This document shows, in pieces, positions 10,701 to 21,500 of a stretch of 64,000 nt of DNA. The DNA comes from Helopsaltes ochotensis (lineage: Eukaryota; Chordata; Aves; Passeriformes; Locustellidae). The stretch lies in contig VXBM01000671.1 in assembly GCA_013400155.1 (NCBI GenBank), forward strand, positions 141,417-205,416, written 5' to 3'. Both the position numbers and the translations under genes were made by a program. Below the pieces are notes generated by a model. The model saw only the letters and a list, made by a program, of their open reading frames with translations, had not been told where the DNA came from and did not search any database. How positions within the stretch are numbered: position 1 is the first letter of the stretch; each line of letters opens with the position of its first letter.

Positions 10701-12716
10701 TCTGTGACGAACTGAGCACATCCATCATATCATTTTAATCATTCATCTGCATGAGTTACTGGAATTGGCATGGACTTAAGGGACTATCCCACATGTCAGG
10801 GTGCAGGCATCCTACAGCACTGCTCTGTGCCAGTGCTCCTTTTACCCTGACTGCTTTCTCTGTTGGTGCAGGGTGAAGAAGGCCTTCAGGATGTCATGAG
10901 AATTCTGCAGGACGAGTTTCGCTTGTCTATGGCCTTAGCAGGTAAGTATTTTGTTTGTAATGGGTGTTACAGATGTTTCTGCATGCAAGCTCTATAAAAT
11001 CAGGAGTGTGATGGATGGTTCACAAAAAGGGAATCCACAGAAGGTGTGATAGTTGCAGCTGCTGTACTCAAGATTCTCTGCTTCCTGTGAAACCACTTGG
11101 CATTCCAGGTGTCACAGCAATGACGTTTGCATGGAGGGAGTAGGTTAGAGCAGCTCTGTGACCCAAATAAAGAGATGCAAAACTGCTAAGTACAGCCAAG
11201 CAAAACTTGGAATCTCCTGAGAATGGCAGCACATGTTTTCCAGTATTTAATTAGTGTTTATCAAAGTAAAATACAACTGATTTTTTTTCTGCATGAAGAG
11301 TTCATTAAAAATGGATGTAGAATTTTTCTCTGTGTGTTAGAGAATACAGTCTGTAGGTGATTACACATGTTTTAAAAGCCTTTGGGTCTCCTCCCAGCTT
11401 TTACTCTCACTTTGCATTTCTCACTCCTGCTCCCAGCTGCAGCTGCTGTTTTGACACTCTCACCAAAGAGCAAATTTGCAGAGCCCAGTGCAAGCTCCAG
11501 TTTCACTCTTGAACAAGAGGGTTGTGGGCAGTGGAATAAGGACCCCAGTCCAGTGGTCAAAGCACCAAGCCTGGCAGAGTTCCAGAAGCATTTGGACAAC
11601 GCTCTCAGGCACATGGTGTGATCCTTGGGGTGTCCTGTACAGGGCCAGGAGTTGGACTTAATGATTCTTGTGGGTTCCTTCCAATGCAGGATATTCTATA
11701 TATTATGGCTTGTAGAACTCAAGTGGATAGCAACACTGACCAGGAAACTGGAGCTGAAATCCTGCTGGCCATAGTTGGGTTTATGGGTTACTTTTTCAAC
11801 AAATAAAGATTCCTGGGGTTTTTTTCCCCAGCAGACTTTTACAGTTCTTTATATACAAAAGCGCACAGGATTCAGCAAGAGGAGCAGGTTGGGATCCCTT
11901 TGCTGGGGCTGTGAAATTCATTGAATCATACAATCTTTTAGGTTGGAAGAGACCTTTAATATCATCAAGTCCAACTGTTAACCCAGCACTGCCAATTCCA
12001 CCATGAAACCATGTCCCTTAGTGCCATATCTACGTGTCTTTTAAACACATTCAGAACTGGTGACTCAATCACTTCCTTGGCAGCCTATTCCAGTGCTTGA
12101 TAACAATTTCTGTGAAGAAATTTTTCCTAATATCCAATCTAAACTTTGCCTGAACAGAGGGTTCAAGGTGCAGGCTCACCAGTGCCCAGTACAGGGGGAC
12201 GATCACTGCCCAGTCCTGCAGCCCACCCCATTGTTGACACAGGCCAGGATGCTTGCATCTCACCTGGGTACATGGCTGGCTCATGTTCAGGCAGCTGTAA
12301 ACCAACACCCCTATTCCACCCAAATTTGTCCAAATGAAATAGCAATGCAAATCTTCACCTCTGGCCATTTTTGGGACACAGCAATCCCTGTCTTTTCTCT
12401 GTGTTTTTCTGCTCACTTGACTGGATCAGATTGCACCCTGCTCAGCTTGTTATGAAAATAATTTTTTTCATGTTTCTAACTCTTCTTGTGGGGGGGCCTC
12501 CGGTGCTGAACTTCAAGGCTGAAGATGCCCCTGAGGAGTTGAGATATTGAAGCACCAACCTGTCCCAAGCTGGCTTATACAAGACTGTGATTCCGATTAG
12601 GGGGGCTTCCAAGCTTCATCCACAGACCTTTCTCTCTCACCAATGTGTCATTTATTGCAGGCTGTGCCAGCGTCTCAGAGGTTGGCCAACACCTGGTTCA
12701 GTTCTCAAAGCTGTGA
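4616..12716 (+). CDS. HAO2: 2-hydroxyacid oxidase 2 (peroxisomal, FMN-dependent), seven coding exons
   Basis: Coding exons: 4616-4746, 5499-5650, 6434-6717, 7096-7311, 9037-9195, 10872-10941 and 12661-12716. They join in frame to 1068 nt (355 residues), close to the roughly 350 of the family, with GT-AG borders throughout. The product should oxidise medium/long-chain 2-hydroxyacids to 2-oxoacids, passing electrons from FMN to O2 and making H2O2 in peroxisomes. Family residues are present: Tyr24, the LYIH motif (Tyr130), TADLP (Asp158), IIKGIL (Lys226) and the signature SNHGGRQLDE (His250, Arg253). Then come DGG (exon 5) and LGAKCVFIGRP, which bind the FMN phosphate in relatives. The last three residues are SKL, a canonical PTS1. 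The ATG at 4616 gives MAMVCLSDF, matching the family N-terminus. HAO1 is the main alternative. The HSD3B neighbour and the exon 1 and C-terminal sequence favour HAO2. Confidence 0.93.
5499..5650 (+). CDS. HAO2: HAO2 coding exon 2
   Basis: Starts after CCTTACAG and ends before GTATTC. Encodes the RPRMLRDVSVMD and GIAPTGFHQLAWPDGE segments, typical of the first strands of the TIM barrel in this family. The TAPTG-type loop contacts the FMN in relatives. The phases on both sides fit exons 1 and 3. Confidence 0.92.
6434..6717 (+). CDS. HAO2: HAO2 coding exon 3
   Basis: Starts after CCTCCCAAG and ends before GTTTGT; 284 nt, phase 1 in and phase 0 out. Encodes ICYIASTYSTCTLEEI, RWFQLYIH (Tyr130) and LTADLPYTGKRRDDVRNG (Asp158). 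It is clearly more GC-rich than the flanking introns. Confidence 0.92.
7096..7311 (+). CDS. HAO2: HAO2 coding exon 4
   Basis: Starts after TGGCTGCAG and ends before GTAAGT; 216 nt, exactly 72 codons. Encodes the variable loop, then WNDIYWLRSLTRLPIIIKGI (Lys226) and the active-site signature SNHGGRQLDE with His250, the catalytic base of the family, and Arg253, which holds the substrate carboxylate. Confidence 0.94.
7312..9036 (+). other. HAO2 intron 4 (and other HAO2 introns), nothing recognised
   Basis: This 1.7-kb intron and the shorter introns 4747-5498, 5651-6433 and 6718-7095 contain no repeat family or RNA gene that I recognise. Intron 5 (9196-10871) is likewise plain apart from the G-run at 10163. 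Intron 6 (10942-12660) carries two CR1 copies, listed separately. Confidence 0.5.
9037..9195 (+). CDS. HAO2: HAO2 coding exon 5
   Basis: Starts after TCTTTGCAG and ends before GTGAGT; 159 nt, 53 codons. Encodes IDALVEVVEAV, VYVDGGIRKGSDVLKALALG and KCVFIGRPALWGLAYK, the C-terminal half of the barrel with the FMN phosphate-binding glycines. Confidence 0.94.
10163..10178 (+). repeat. Homopolymer of 16 G
   Basis: An uninterrupted run of 16 G followed by C and GG sits in HAO2 intron 5. Such a tract can fold as a G-quadruplex in the transcript or the non-template strand, and its length is unreliable in most sequencing chemistries. Confidence 0.85.
10872..10941 (+). CDS. HAO2: HAO2 coding exon 6
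   Basis: Short 70-nt exon after GGTGCAG, ending before GTAAGT. Encodes GEEGLQDVMRILQDEFRLSM and a few more residues, the C-terminal helix of the oxidase. Its phase fits exon 7 (the codon GGC is split). Confidence 0.92.
11510..11704 (+). mobile_element. CR1 LINE 3' end fragment, sense
   Basis: The end of a CR1 non-LTR retrotransposon in plus orientation. It shows the words CACCAAGCCTGGCAGAGTTC, GGCACATGGTGTGATCCTTG and GGGCCAGGAGTTGGACTTAA, then a tail near ATTCTATA. The same words occur in the copy at 63.2-63.6 kb, so both belong to one subfamily. The 5' end is truncated, as is usual for CR1. It lies in the last HAO2 intron. Confidence 0.85.
11923..12430 (-). mobile_element. CR1 LINE fragment, antisense, with internal deletion
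   Basis: Begins with the reverse complement of a CR1 tail (GAATCATACAATCTTTTAGG, then a GACCTTTAATATCATCAAGT-like stretch) and continues with words typical of reversed avian CR1 (GGCAGCCTATTCCAGTGCTT, TTTTTCCTAATATCCAATCT). After about 12155 it jumps to words that lie several hundred bases further into the element (CACCAGTGCCCAGTACAGGG, then a GGCTCATGTTCAGGCAGCTG-like stretch). So the copy seems to have lost an internal stretch. The element assignment is from memory of the avian consensus. Confidence 0.8.
12661..12716 (+). CDS. HAO2: HAO2 coding exon 7 with PTS1 and stop
   Basis: Starts after TTTATTGCAG. Encodes GCASVSEVGQHLVQFSKL and then TGA at 12714-12716. The final tripeptide SKL is the textbook peroxisomal import signal; from memory the human protein ends SRL. 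It lies about 230 bp after a minus-oriented CR1 copy in the last intron. Confidence 0.93.
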
Positions 12717-12795
12717 TCTGCCTCCTGCCATGCCCACCAAGCAGAGGCAGGTGAAGCTAAGGTCCCGACCAGACTGAAGATGAAAAAGGAGGTGC

Positions 12796-12801
12796 AATAA
12801 A
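12796..12801 (+). promoter_or_regulatory. HAO2: HAO2 poly(A) signal AATAAA
   Basis: A canonical AATAAA lies 80 nt after the HAO2 stop codon, giving a very short 3' UTR. Cleavage would be expected near 12815-12825. Confidence 0.65.
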
Positions 12802-12816
12802 TATCTGAGAAGGCCT

Positions 12817-15800
12817 TCTGAAAGCTTCTGAAGAGATTAGGAAAGGCTCTGGGTTAGCAAAGGCTGTGCTCTGCTTTTATTGAGACCAGCGAATTCCTTA
12901 ACAGTTTGGGTAATTGTTACCTGCTTAAATACATTTGCTTTAAACTGGCTGTTCCATGGCTTTACCTATGTTGGGTCTTCCTCCAAAGTTCCGCTACTCT
13001 GGACAGCCAGACATGGAAAACCCTGTGCCTTGCTTTTTCCACTTGTCCTGCCAAGTCTCACTGCAATCCAATCCACACACCTCTCCTGCTCTGGGACAGT
13101 AAGTGCTGTGGCTGCTATCTTCCATAGATCTGGCTTTTCCTGGATGTATTCATAACAGATCTAGAAACGAGATGAATCAGCTGCCAGACACCCCAGCTGC
13201 CCTTTGAAGGTGGGGGCAGTTCCTGCCCACTGTTTCTAAATGCAAAGCAGTGAAGGAGTGGAGCAGAGCTGTGGGGCAAAGAGCCAGCTCTGAGCGGTGC
13301 AAAGCCCCAGCCTCACCGCGCTTTGGAGCGGGCAGATACCCTGATACTCATTTCCCTGGCATGTGCAGGGGAGCCGGGCTACCAAAAGGTGACCTTTTGC
13401 ATAAAGCCTACTTTAAATTGGCCCAAAGGAGGCAGAAGGAAGAAGCTAACCCTGTTAGCTCACTCTGTTTAGGCTTTAATTTCTCTCAGAGATAACAGTG
13501 TCTGCAGTGGTCTTCCAGAGGCCTTCACATGGAGGCCTTCCTCTGTGTTCCAGTAACAATAAACCTTGTCAGCAGGCTGACAGCCCGGCAGATAAGACTT
13601 GGAATTACACCACATCACACACGTTGATGGATTTCAAGGATGTACGAGAATGAGACAACTGGGAGTGTTCAGTCCTGTGAAGGCTAAAGGCAGGGGGAGG
13701 GGGGAATCACATCACTGCCTTTTACTACTCATTTGGAGAAGATCCAGGCTGACTCCTTGGATGTGTGCAGTAAAATGGTGAAAGGCAATGGGCACAAGTT
13801 GCAATGAGGAAAATTCCAAATAGAAATCAGTGGGGGAAAAAAATCACCATGAGGGCAGTCAGACACCGCAACACAGGGTTTGTGAAACCTCCATTGTTAG
13901 AGATATTCAGAGCTCTCCTGGGCAAGGTCCAGAGCAATCTCTCTGACACTGATGTGAGAAGAGGTTGGCACAGAGATCTCCAGAGGCTGCCTTTAATCTG
14001 AATTGTAGGAGGATATCACAGAATCATAAAACAAGAGCTGCACATGAGATCTGTACCCTGCCATACCATTGTGCTGCCATGACCAACAACATGGAGCTGC
14101 AGAGACAGCATGTGTATCTCTGTGAAAGGCTGCAAGAAAGGATTTTCTGAGTGAAAAACAAAGATCTTTGGTGAGTGAACCTAAAGTGAGAGGTCACAGG
14201 GTTCAGTCAGGATGAGATATTTAATAAGCCCCGTTTTTCCAAGACATTCAAAGTTTTCTATCATCTGGATTAGGCCTGAGCCAATGCATACCAAAGTTTC
14301 ATGCCCCATTGTCTGCACCCAGTTCTGCTTTATGTACTTGTTTTTTGTATCTCAGATACACATTCAAGCAAGGTTAAATCTTACAGAAAAAACTGTCCTC
14401 GAAGACTGTAAATATGTAAGTTAAGGACTAATCAAATCCTGCTGCTTCCCAGCATCTCTGGAGGATGGGACAGAGAATCAGTCTACTTACAAGGGTAGTT
14501 CATCTACAAAATAGATCCAAATATAAATATTTTTCTTTGGCATATGATGCAAATTTCTCTAGCCTTTAAATATATGAGTCACTCATAAATTTTAGTGGAG
14601 GAAATAGAGTTCTTCCTAAAACTAAAGGGAAAAGAAGACTAAATATTTGTTTCTAGTTAATTGCCGAAATCATGTGCTGTCTAATATAGCAAAGACTACT
14701 ACAAGAAAGCCTTTTTGATCTTGGAGATAATGTCAGAAATGTTTACAATTACCTTCTCTGTTCTACTGGGAGAATTCTGGTATTAATGAAATATGAGATA
14801 TTATCTTCATCAGGTTTGAAGACACAGAAATACTGAGGCCTCTTAAGGTGGTTTTCTTCATACCTTGACTGAAGTGATTGAAGTGTCTTACGACTCTTCT
14901 CCACTATGAGAAGTTGTATTTATTCAGAGTCCAACACAGGACAGTTGTCCAGAAGTTAATTTAAAATTTTTTTCCCTCTTGTCAATGTATAACTAGAAGA
15001 AAGGAAAATGTTTCCAGGAGGGAACAGTGCCTTCCACCCTGAAGGGCAGAAGTTTTCCTTGAGTAAATCTACATCTCAAAGTCCAGCCTCTCTCCCAGAG
15101 CTGCCAGCATGTAGGCATTTTGAACTTACAGGCAAACAGTGGTAGGAAACACATTAATTTGTCACATGAGAAGAAACATGAAATTTTTTGTGTGTGTGTC
15201 GTTTTGGTCCCAATTACTCTATATTTAGAAATCAAAAGGTCCAGCTAAATAATGAGTATGCTTTTGCTTTTCCCTGCTTCAGTTCTCATAGGTCTAGGCA
15301 ACAGGCCAGACTTCAGAAACTCCTTTCCTGAATTAAAATTCTTTCTGGACAAATAGATCTGTTCTTCCTTTCTTAATTCTGGATACCCTGATTGATAGCA
15401 AAATCAGTTTACCTGATTCCGTAATTAAATAGCATTGCCCTCTGTAAAAGTACATTTTATCCTATAAAACTTCCATGCCCTGCAACGTTATTCATATCAT
15501 CCTTCCAGTACCATGATACAGTTTTATCCTAATGCTGCTGGGAATTTTCCCTTCACTATTTCTCTTTCTGTCTTCTCATCTCCACTGCACTCCCTCCCAA
15601 TCCATTTATCCCCTTGTGACAAGGCTAAGGAAATACATTTTCTAACACCTGCAATCCTTGCACCAAAGTATCTGTCACAGTGAGCGCCAGTAAAATCAGA
15701 GGAGCAACTGTTCCTGGGCCAGCAAATCAGGGACATGGCTGGAATTGGACATTGTGTATTGCACACATACTGAGGTATCCACTTTGTTCATGTATAGCAT

Positions 15801-18003
15801 TTCTCCAACACTTATTAAAATGTACAAACTCTGATTTTCTGAAACGATGCTCTAAGTCATGCAGTCCATTCTACAGCAAAATTGTGGTGGCTTCATTTTA
15901 CAATGAAGTCAAAGAGAAGGAAGACATCAACATAGTTAAAAATTGTCTATGCCTTGACACAGAATGCACAATTGACAAAATTTTCAAATGCTGCTCAATT
16001 ATGTTTTACTCTGCAAATCCCCTGCCTGTGCAATAACTCTGAATTTCATCAAGTTGTTCCTGGTGGTCGGGGGTCTGGTGGACTTTGGCCTTGTTGCTCA
16101 TTGGCACTATTCTGGGGTGTACAGCCCATTCCAGCATCTGCCTCCATGGCCTTTGGAGAACGCCAGAGTTGGTCTTGTCTGCGCAGCAGGAGCTGTCACG
16201 CCACCCAGCAACCCCAGCAGCAATGTCAACAAGAAACAAGAGGTGAAAATGTTGTCTCTAAGTGAGACTGCAGGAAGCACCAGTAGGTCTGAGCTGGAAT
16301 TGAGCAAATTGCTGCTGTCTGACCACTGACATTCACACACAGCAGTTCAGGGGAAGGCTGCTATGCAGTGATGTATAAAATTCCCTCAAAGTCAGCCAAG
16401 CATTTGTCTGAGCAGCACCTGAGAGGACAAAGCTCAGCAGCAGTAAATCTCCCTGCAGTCCCCTATGAAGCACTCACATTCTCCTATCAGCACTACCCCT
16501 GCTAAGCTTGGTCACTCTGATAGGCAAGCTTGGTGCACAAGAGTTTTCTATCCTAAGAGGCTATGTGGTATTGTCTGGTTTTATAATGCCTCTTAAAAGC
16601 ATTTAATTTCCTTTTTGAAAGCAAAAAGAAAGCCCTGGTACTGAGATTGCCACTTGGAGCAGCAGGATTTGGCCAGTTATTTTTCCTTGCAAAGTGAGCA
16701 AAATTAATTTGCAGCAGCTTCTGATAAGAATATACAATGTCAAGGTCCTGACTGTGAAAAGCCAAGGAAAGAAGCACTGATAACAATTTTTTTAAAGGTT
16801 TGTTGGAGTAAGGAACAGATTTTCAAGGATTCTGGGACTGAAACCATTGCCAGAACTTCATCATCAGTGTCAGCTAGAAACCTTTCTCCTCCACCAGAAA
16901 TAGTTTTGCTTTCCTCCTGTCATTTGCAAGCCCAGTTTTGCTCTAAAAAACTAACAATGTGGGGATGCTTCTTCTACAGCTTTTCTCCAGGGCTCTCTTT
17001 AATGAGTGAACAAAACCCATGATAGAATAAAAAAAGGAGCTTAGCAGTTAGTGGCACAAATGGAAACAAAGCATTTTTAGAGATCCATTCCAGCTATGTC
17101 CCAAATCAGGGATCCCTTTTCCAGTGATTTCAGCCTAATTAATTGCGTTGCTGGACTTCTGTGTAACTTCCTTGTTGCTCAAGGCAGCTCCTTATTTATC
17201 ATCCTGCTTCAGGAGGGATGTCAGCCTACCCCTGTGTGAGAGAGACGGAAAATACAGCTGCAGCCAGCGTGCCCTGACAGACCCAGGAGGGCAGAGCTGG
17301 CATCAGGAGGTTCAGGCTAATGCCCTGCCCTGGTCTCACACCACAAAACAGTTTTGCTAGAACTGGAGTGAAACCCCAGGGAGAAATACCTGGGGTTTTT
17401 TTTTCCCCGGGGTGCTGGAGATGTAAAGCAGCAATGACACAGATCACTGCAGAGGCACAAACAGTCTTACTTTAAATAGGTATTCTTGCACAAGACATTT
17501 CCAGAGGTGAATCTTTCCCTCCTGCAGCTTGAATTTAACTTTGACAGTACATTAAACAATTTCATCACTTCAAATGCCTGGAATATACTAAACAAATACA
17601 AAATCCCTGAGGTTAGTTTCTGTTCCTGCAAGAGAGAGTGAGAAACCCACGTTATAATGGGGGAGGCCAGTATCCAGATAATATACAACAGCAGAGCCCA
17701 CTCCTCAAACCACTCTAAATAGCTTGCCCTGCTATTTACATTTAATTTAAATGCTCCCTACCTTCAATATTGGCACAATATTGACACTGAATTACACAAG
17801 CAAGTGCAGCTAGAGAGAATTATGAACATGAGGGTTTATTCTCTGGGGATTAAGGGATGCAGGACCACATCTAGGCTCAGACCTCGCTGCATCCAGAGCC
17901 TTCCTCTTTGGTGGGAGTGGTGTGGAAGCATCACATTCTTTTGCAGCAAAGGACACACTCAAGAGGGAGGGGAGCAAAACGACTGAGGTGGTGCCCTGAA
18001 AGA
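12817..18003. other. Spacer between HAO2 and HSD3B
   Basis: About 5.2 kb with no gene I can support. It holds one degraded CR1 copy (13655-14012) and otherwise unique, AT-rich sequence. Short open frames here, for example around 15954-16329 in two frames, show no recognisable domain. Confidence 0.5.
13655..14012 (+). mobile_element. Degraded CR1 LINE 3' fragment, sense
   Basis: The order of words matches a plus-oriented CR1 3' region: ATCACTGCCTTTTACTACTC, GGCAATGGGCACAAGTTGCA, GAGATATTCAGAGCTCTCCT and GAGATCTCCAGAGGCTGCCT. Many substitutions and small gaps make it older than the copy at 63 kb. Boundaries are approximate. Confidence 0.7.
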
Positions 18004-18011
18004 TATAAATA
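18004..18011 (+). promoter_or_regulatory. HSD3B1: Possible HSD3B TATA box and first non-coding exon
   Basis: TATAAATA lies 405 bp before the HSD3B start codon. Transcription starting about 30 bp downstream would give a short untranslated exon. A good donor (CT|GTAAGA at 18153) and an acceptor (CCCTCAG ending at 18349) would remove a 197-bp intron. Mammalian HSD3B genes also have a short non-coding first exon and a small first intron just before the coding start. This is inference from position and consensus only. Confidence 0.4.
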
Positions 18012-18408
18012 CAGGCAAATCTTCCCCACAGTCTTCTGAGTTCTGGAGAGGTGGAACTGAGACTGAAGGCAGACTTTTGTGGGGTTTGTTTGGCATTGAA
18101 GTTGATTTTGAGCATTTTCAGATTTGTTAATTGAATTAGTTTGCAATGATCTGTAAGAATGTTATCTTTGCATGGAAAAAATATGTAGACTACTTCTGAA
18201 TAGGAATAGCTGGCAAAAGTAAGACCTGCTTAAAAAATTCTTCAACATAGGGGTGGATTAAAGTTTGTTTTTCGGTAGTCTCTCCTTCTGGTAACACCCT
18301 TTGATTTGTAAAGTCTCCAGAGGTTGATGTCATACGTTCTTTCCCTCAGGCAGGAGGAGAACCAAGCTCAAGAGACAGCGAGTTACCACCGAGGAGCGAC
18401 CCAGAGCC

Positions 18409-18562
18409 ATGTCCCTGGCTGGGGTAAGCTGCCTGGTGACGGGAGCAGGAGGATTTCTGGGCCAGAGGATTGTGCGCTTGCTGCTGGAAGAAGAGGAGGT
18501 GCTGGCTGAGATCCGGCTGCTGGACAAAGCCTTCAGCAATGAAGCACTCGGGAGATTTGAAA
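18409..18562 (+). CDS. HSD3B1: HSD3B coding exon 1
   Basis: Encodes MSLAGVSCLVTGAGGFLGQ and the first Rossmann helix up to ALGRFE, ending before GTAAGT in phase 1. The context around ATG (GAGCCATGT) is acceptable for initiation, and the protein start matches the family. The exon probably begins at 18350 after CCCTCAG. Confidence 0.94.
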
Positions 18563-21500
18563 GTAAGTGCCATTTCATGAGGACTGCGTGTTGCAGCTGT
18601 AGGTGTGCTGTCCCACATGGCTAGCTCAGAAGCCTTTACCTCTCATCCAAACCAGCTTTGCAGATGGAGGTTTTATCTCAAGGAAGCCTTGCTTTATCCC
18701 TCCCTCTCCCTCCAGCACAGAAATCAGCTGTAAAATGTGAAAACACGGTGGGGGGGTTGTCAGGCCCTGAGGTTTCTATATGCTATTCATGCAGTAAACA
18801 GGCTGTCTTCAACCTGAGTTCTCTTACAACAAAACACACAGAGCAAAATTAGTGCAAAAATCTCACACCTCTTCTTGGGGGAATGGAAAATTCAAGAATT
18901 GCTATAGTGGGTGGGAGGGCAGAGACATCCAGAGCATGCTGTGCTGGGCTCTGGTGTGCCAGACAGCGAAGGCAGTGACAAAGCTGTGGGTGCAAATTCT
19001 AATGGCTTTCTTCAAACTGTGATTAATCTGATTAATAGGGATCTTCTGGCTCAGATTTTTAAAACTGCTTTTGTTAATAACATTATTGCAGTTTCCTGTT
19101 TAAGCAAATGCTAAACAGAAGAGGCAGAATCCATTTGCAAAGTGCAAGGCAGAACTCTATCTGCTTGAATGGATTTGAGACAGCACAAGTGAGTGATGTG
19201 CCCAGTGTCAGAAACAGTCTGTGGCAGGGAAAGTAGCTCAGAGAGTTTTATTTTAAATGTCTTATTTATTGAAATTTACTATTTACTGAGCACATCTATA
19301 TAAAGGCACATAAGGGGCCTAAATTCAGTCAGGTTCGTAAGTCCTTGCACTATCTTTACTTAACAATAACTTCCTCCATCACTTCTCCATCTTCACCACA
19401 AGACTCTCTTTCCTCTATGCAGGAAACTATATGAGAACCCTTAAGGGATATCTCCATAGGATTTCCTGAAGAGCCTCAATCACTCTATAGAGCATTAAAG
19501 TGTCATCTAGGAATAGCAACAGTGCACAATAAACCTGGTACAAATTGCACAAGCCTTTATCGTGGTTTTACACAACTCAAACTTCTCTTCCATTAAATCT
19601 GACTCAGCATTTCACTGAGGATTTCTAAATGCCCCTGAGCCTTGCAGCATCCCTTTCTGCTCTGGTTTCCAGAGAGTTTCCACAGAAACAAACCCAAAAC
19701 CTGCAGCTAGGGTAGAGGCTGAAGCAGCAGGAGAATGTGTGGTTTAGCACTGATGCAGCAGTGGAGAGGCCTCTGTGCTGCTTTGGTCCAGGAGAGCTTT
19801 GAGGGGATAATGGAGCATCCTGGGGAGTGAAAACAATTGTTTGTGTGGGCACAGTCTTGGCTGAGCTGCAGCAAACGTTTTGATGTTTTATTTTTTGTTA
19901 ATAGGCAAGCTCAATGCCCTCTTTCCTTATCCTCCCTTCTTTCTCCACGGAGCACTGCCCACACATCCCCTCTCCTAGTCTATTAACATGCCTTCTGCCT
20001 ATCTGAGCAGCACAGGAGGTAGGGAAAAATCAGTTACCAAAGCCTTTTCTTCTCCATAAACAGGTAGTAGGGACCATGGGCTGACATTCCAGATGCGTTT
20101 AAACAGATTTGAACCCCTGCACTTTGACTGGCGGCTCCTCTGTCTGTATCAGCCCTTGTGGCTACATTTCTTCTAGAGTCCTGCCAGTCCCTGTGCTCAG
20201 GACTACAGGACTACCCAAAATATTTCCCTGCCATTCCCTTTCAAGCCCTTCTCTGTCGCAGTGACTTCCTATTCCAAGTGTGGGGCCGCTACAGAACCTG
20301 TGGGTGGGGCTGGAGTCTTCTGACCTGCATTATTTTTACTGCAGGGACTTTTACTTGCTAGCAGATGTTATCTGGATTTCTGGAATAGCCAGAAGCAGAG
20401 CGGAGTTGCTTAATTTCTTGAGCACCTTGCACTTGCAATATCTTGCAATATCTTGCAATATCTGAATCTGCACTTGCAGATTCAGGGCATTAAGAAGGAA
20501 AAGTATGTGCAAGTCACAGGTCTTTGTGCCAGAAGGCCCTCAGGGGCACTCCTCTTTTGACCAAACAACTTTCCTGCTGACAGCTTGATCATCACACTCA
20601 GTCCGCATAGGACAGTGGCTCTTGTGGTCTTCCACAGCCCCAGGGAGTCCAGGATGACCCAGTCAATGCTGAGCGCTGTGAGCTGGAGTCCATCCAGTTA
20701 CATCGTGTGGTTGAGGATGGACGGTCACGTTGAACACGGCACTTTGGTACCCTGGGTTTCTTGCCTCCCATCTCCATGTCAGATTTATCTCTCTGCCTTT
20801 CCTGTGCTTCCACTTACACAATTCTTTTTGTTGATGTTGTTCACTATTGCATTGGCACTTCTGGAGAAATCAAAACTCCTCTGTTGTTCTCAAGTTTAGG
20901 GCAAATAGTCTGACTGTACTACTGAGTCAAAAACTGCTCACAACGGGACACTGAATTTTATTGAGAAATCATTGCATTTTCAAGCAAAACCTACCTCATA
21001 GCAAGCAGGGAGTTTACTTACAACTCAGAGGACACAGAAACCACTGGTGAAGAAGAACAAGCTTTCCCAGTGAGTAGGTACTTTGTCATAATCAAACTTT
21101 ATGCAAAAATGTAGATCTGACTTGAATTTATTCTGTTCCCGCCCCTCTGACCTACCCACATGTGTTCCTTTGATGCCTGGGCAATAGTTTGTGTAGATGG
21201 AAATCAAGTTTCTCTCTGCTGGCCATTTGAGACTGAAACCACTGTCTGTCGGTTATTTCTTTCCTCTCTTTTCTTCCAAGCTCACCTGTAGTTTTCTCTT
21301 CACCCAGAGCAAAACCAGATCAATCTGCTGATTCCTGACATGCAGCTGATGCTGCTAAAGTGAGCAAGGCCCATATTGTGCTTACCATGGCAACTTCTGC
21401 TGGCTAAAACAGAATAGAGGAGCATATTTCCCCACTAGTATCACACACACACCCAAACTGCAAGCCCAAACAAGGCACAAAGCACCTGGACAGCAGATTT

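Noticed and set aside
12060..12455. Open frames on both strands of 60-130 codons in the last HAO2 intron
   Set aside because: They are translations of the antisense CR1 copy.
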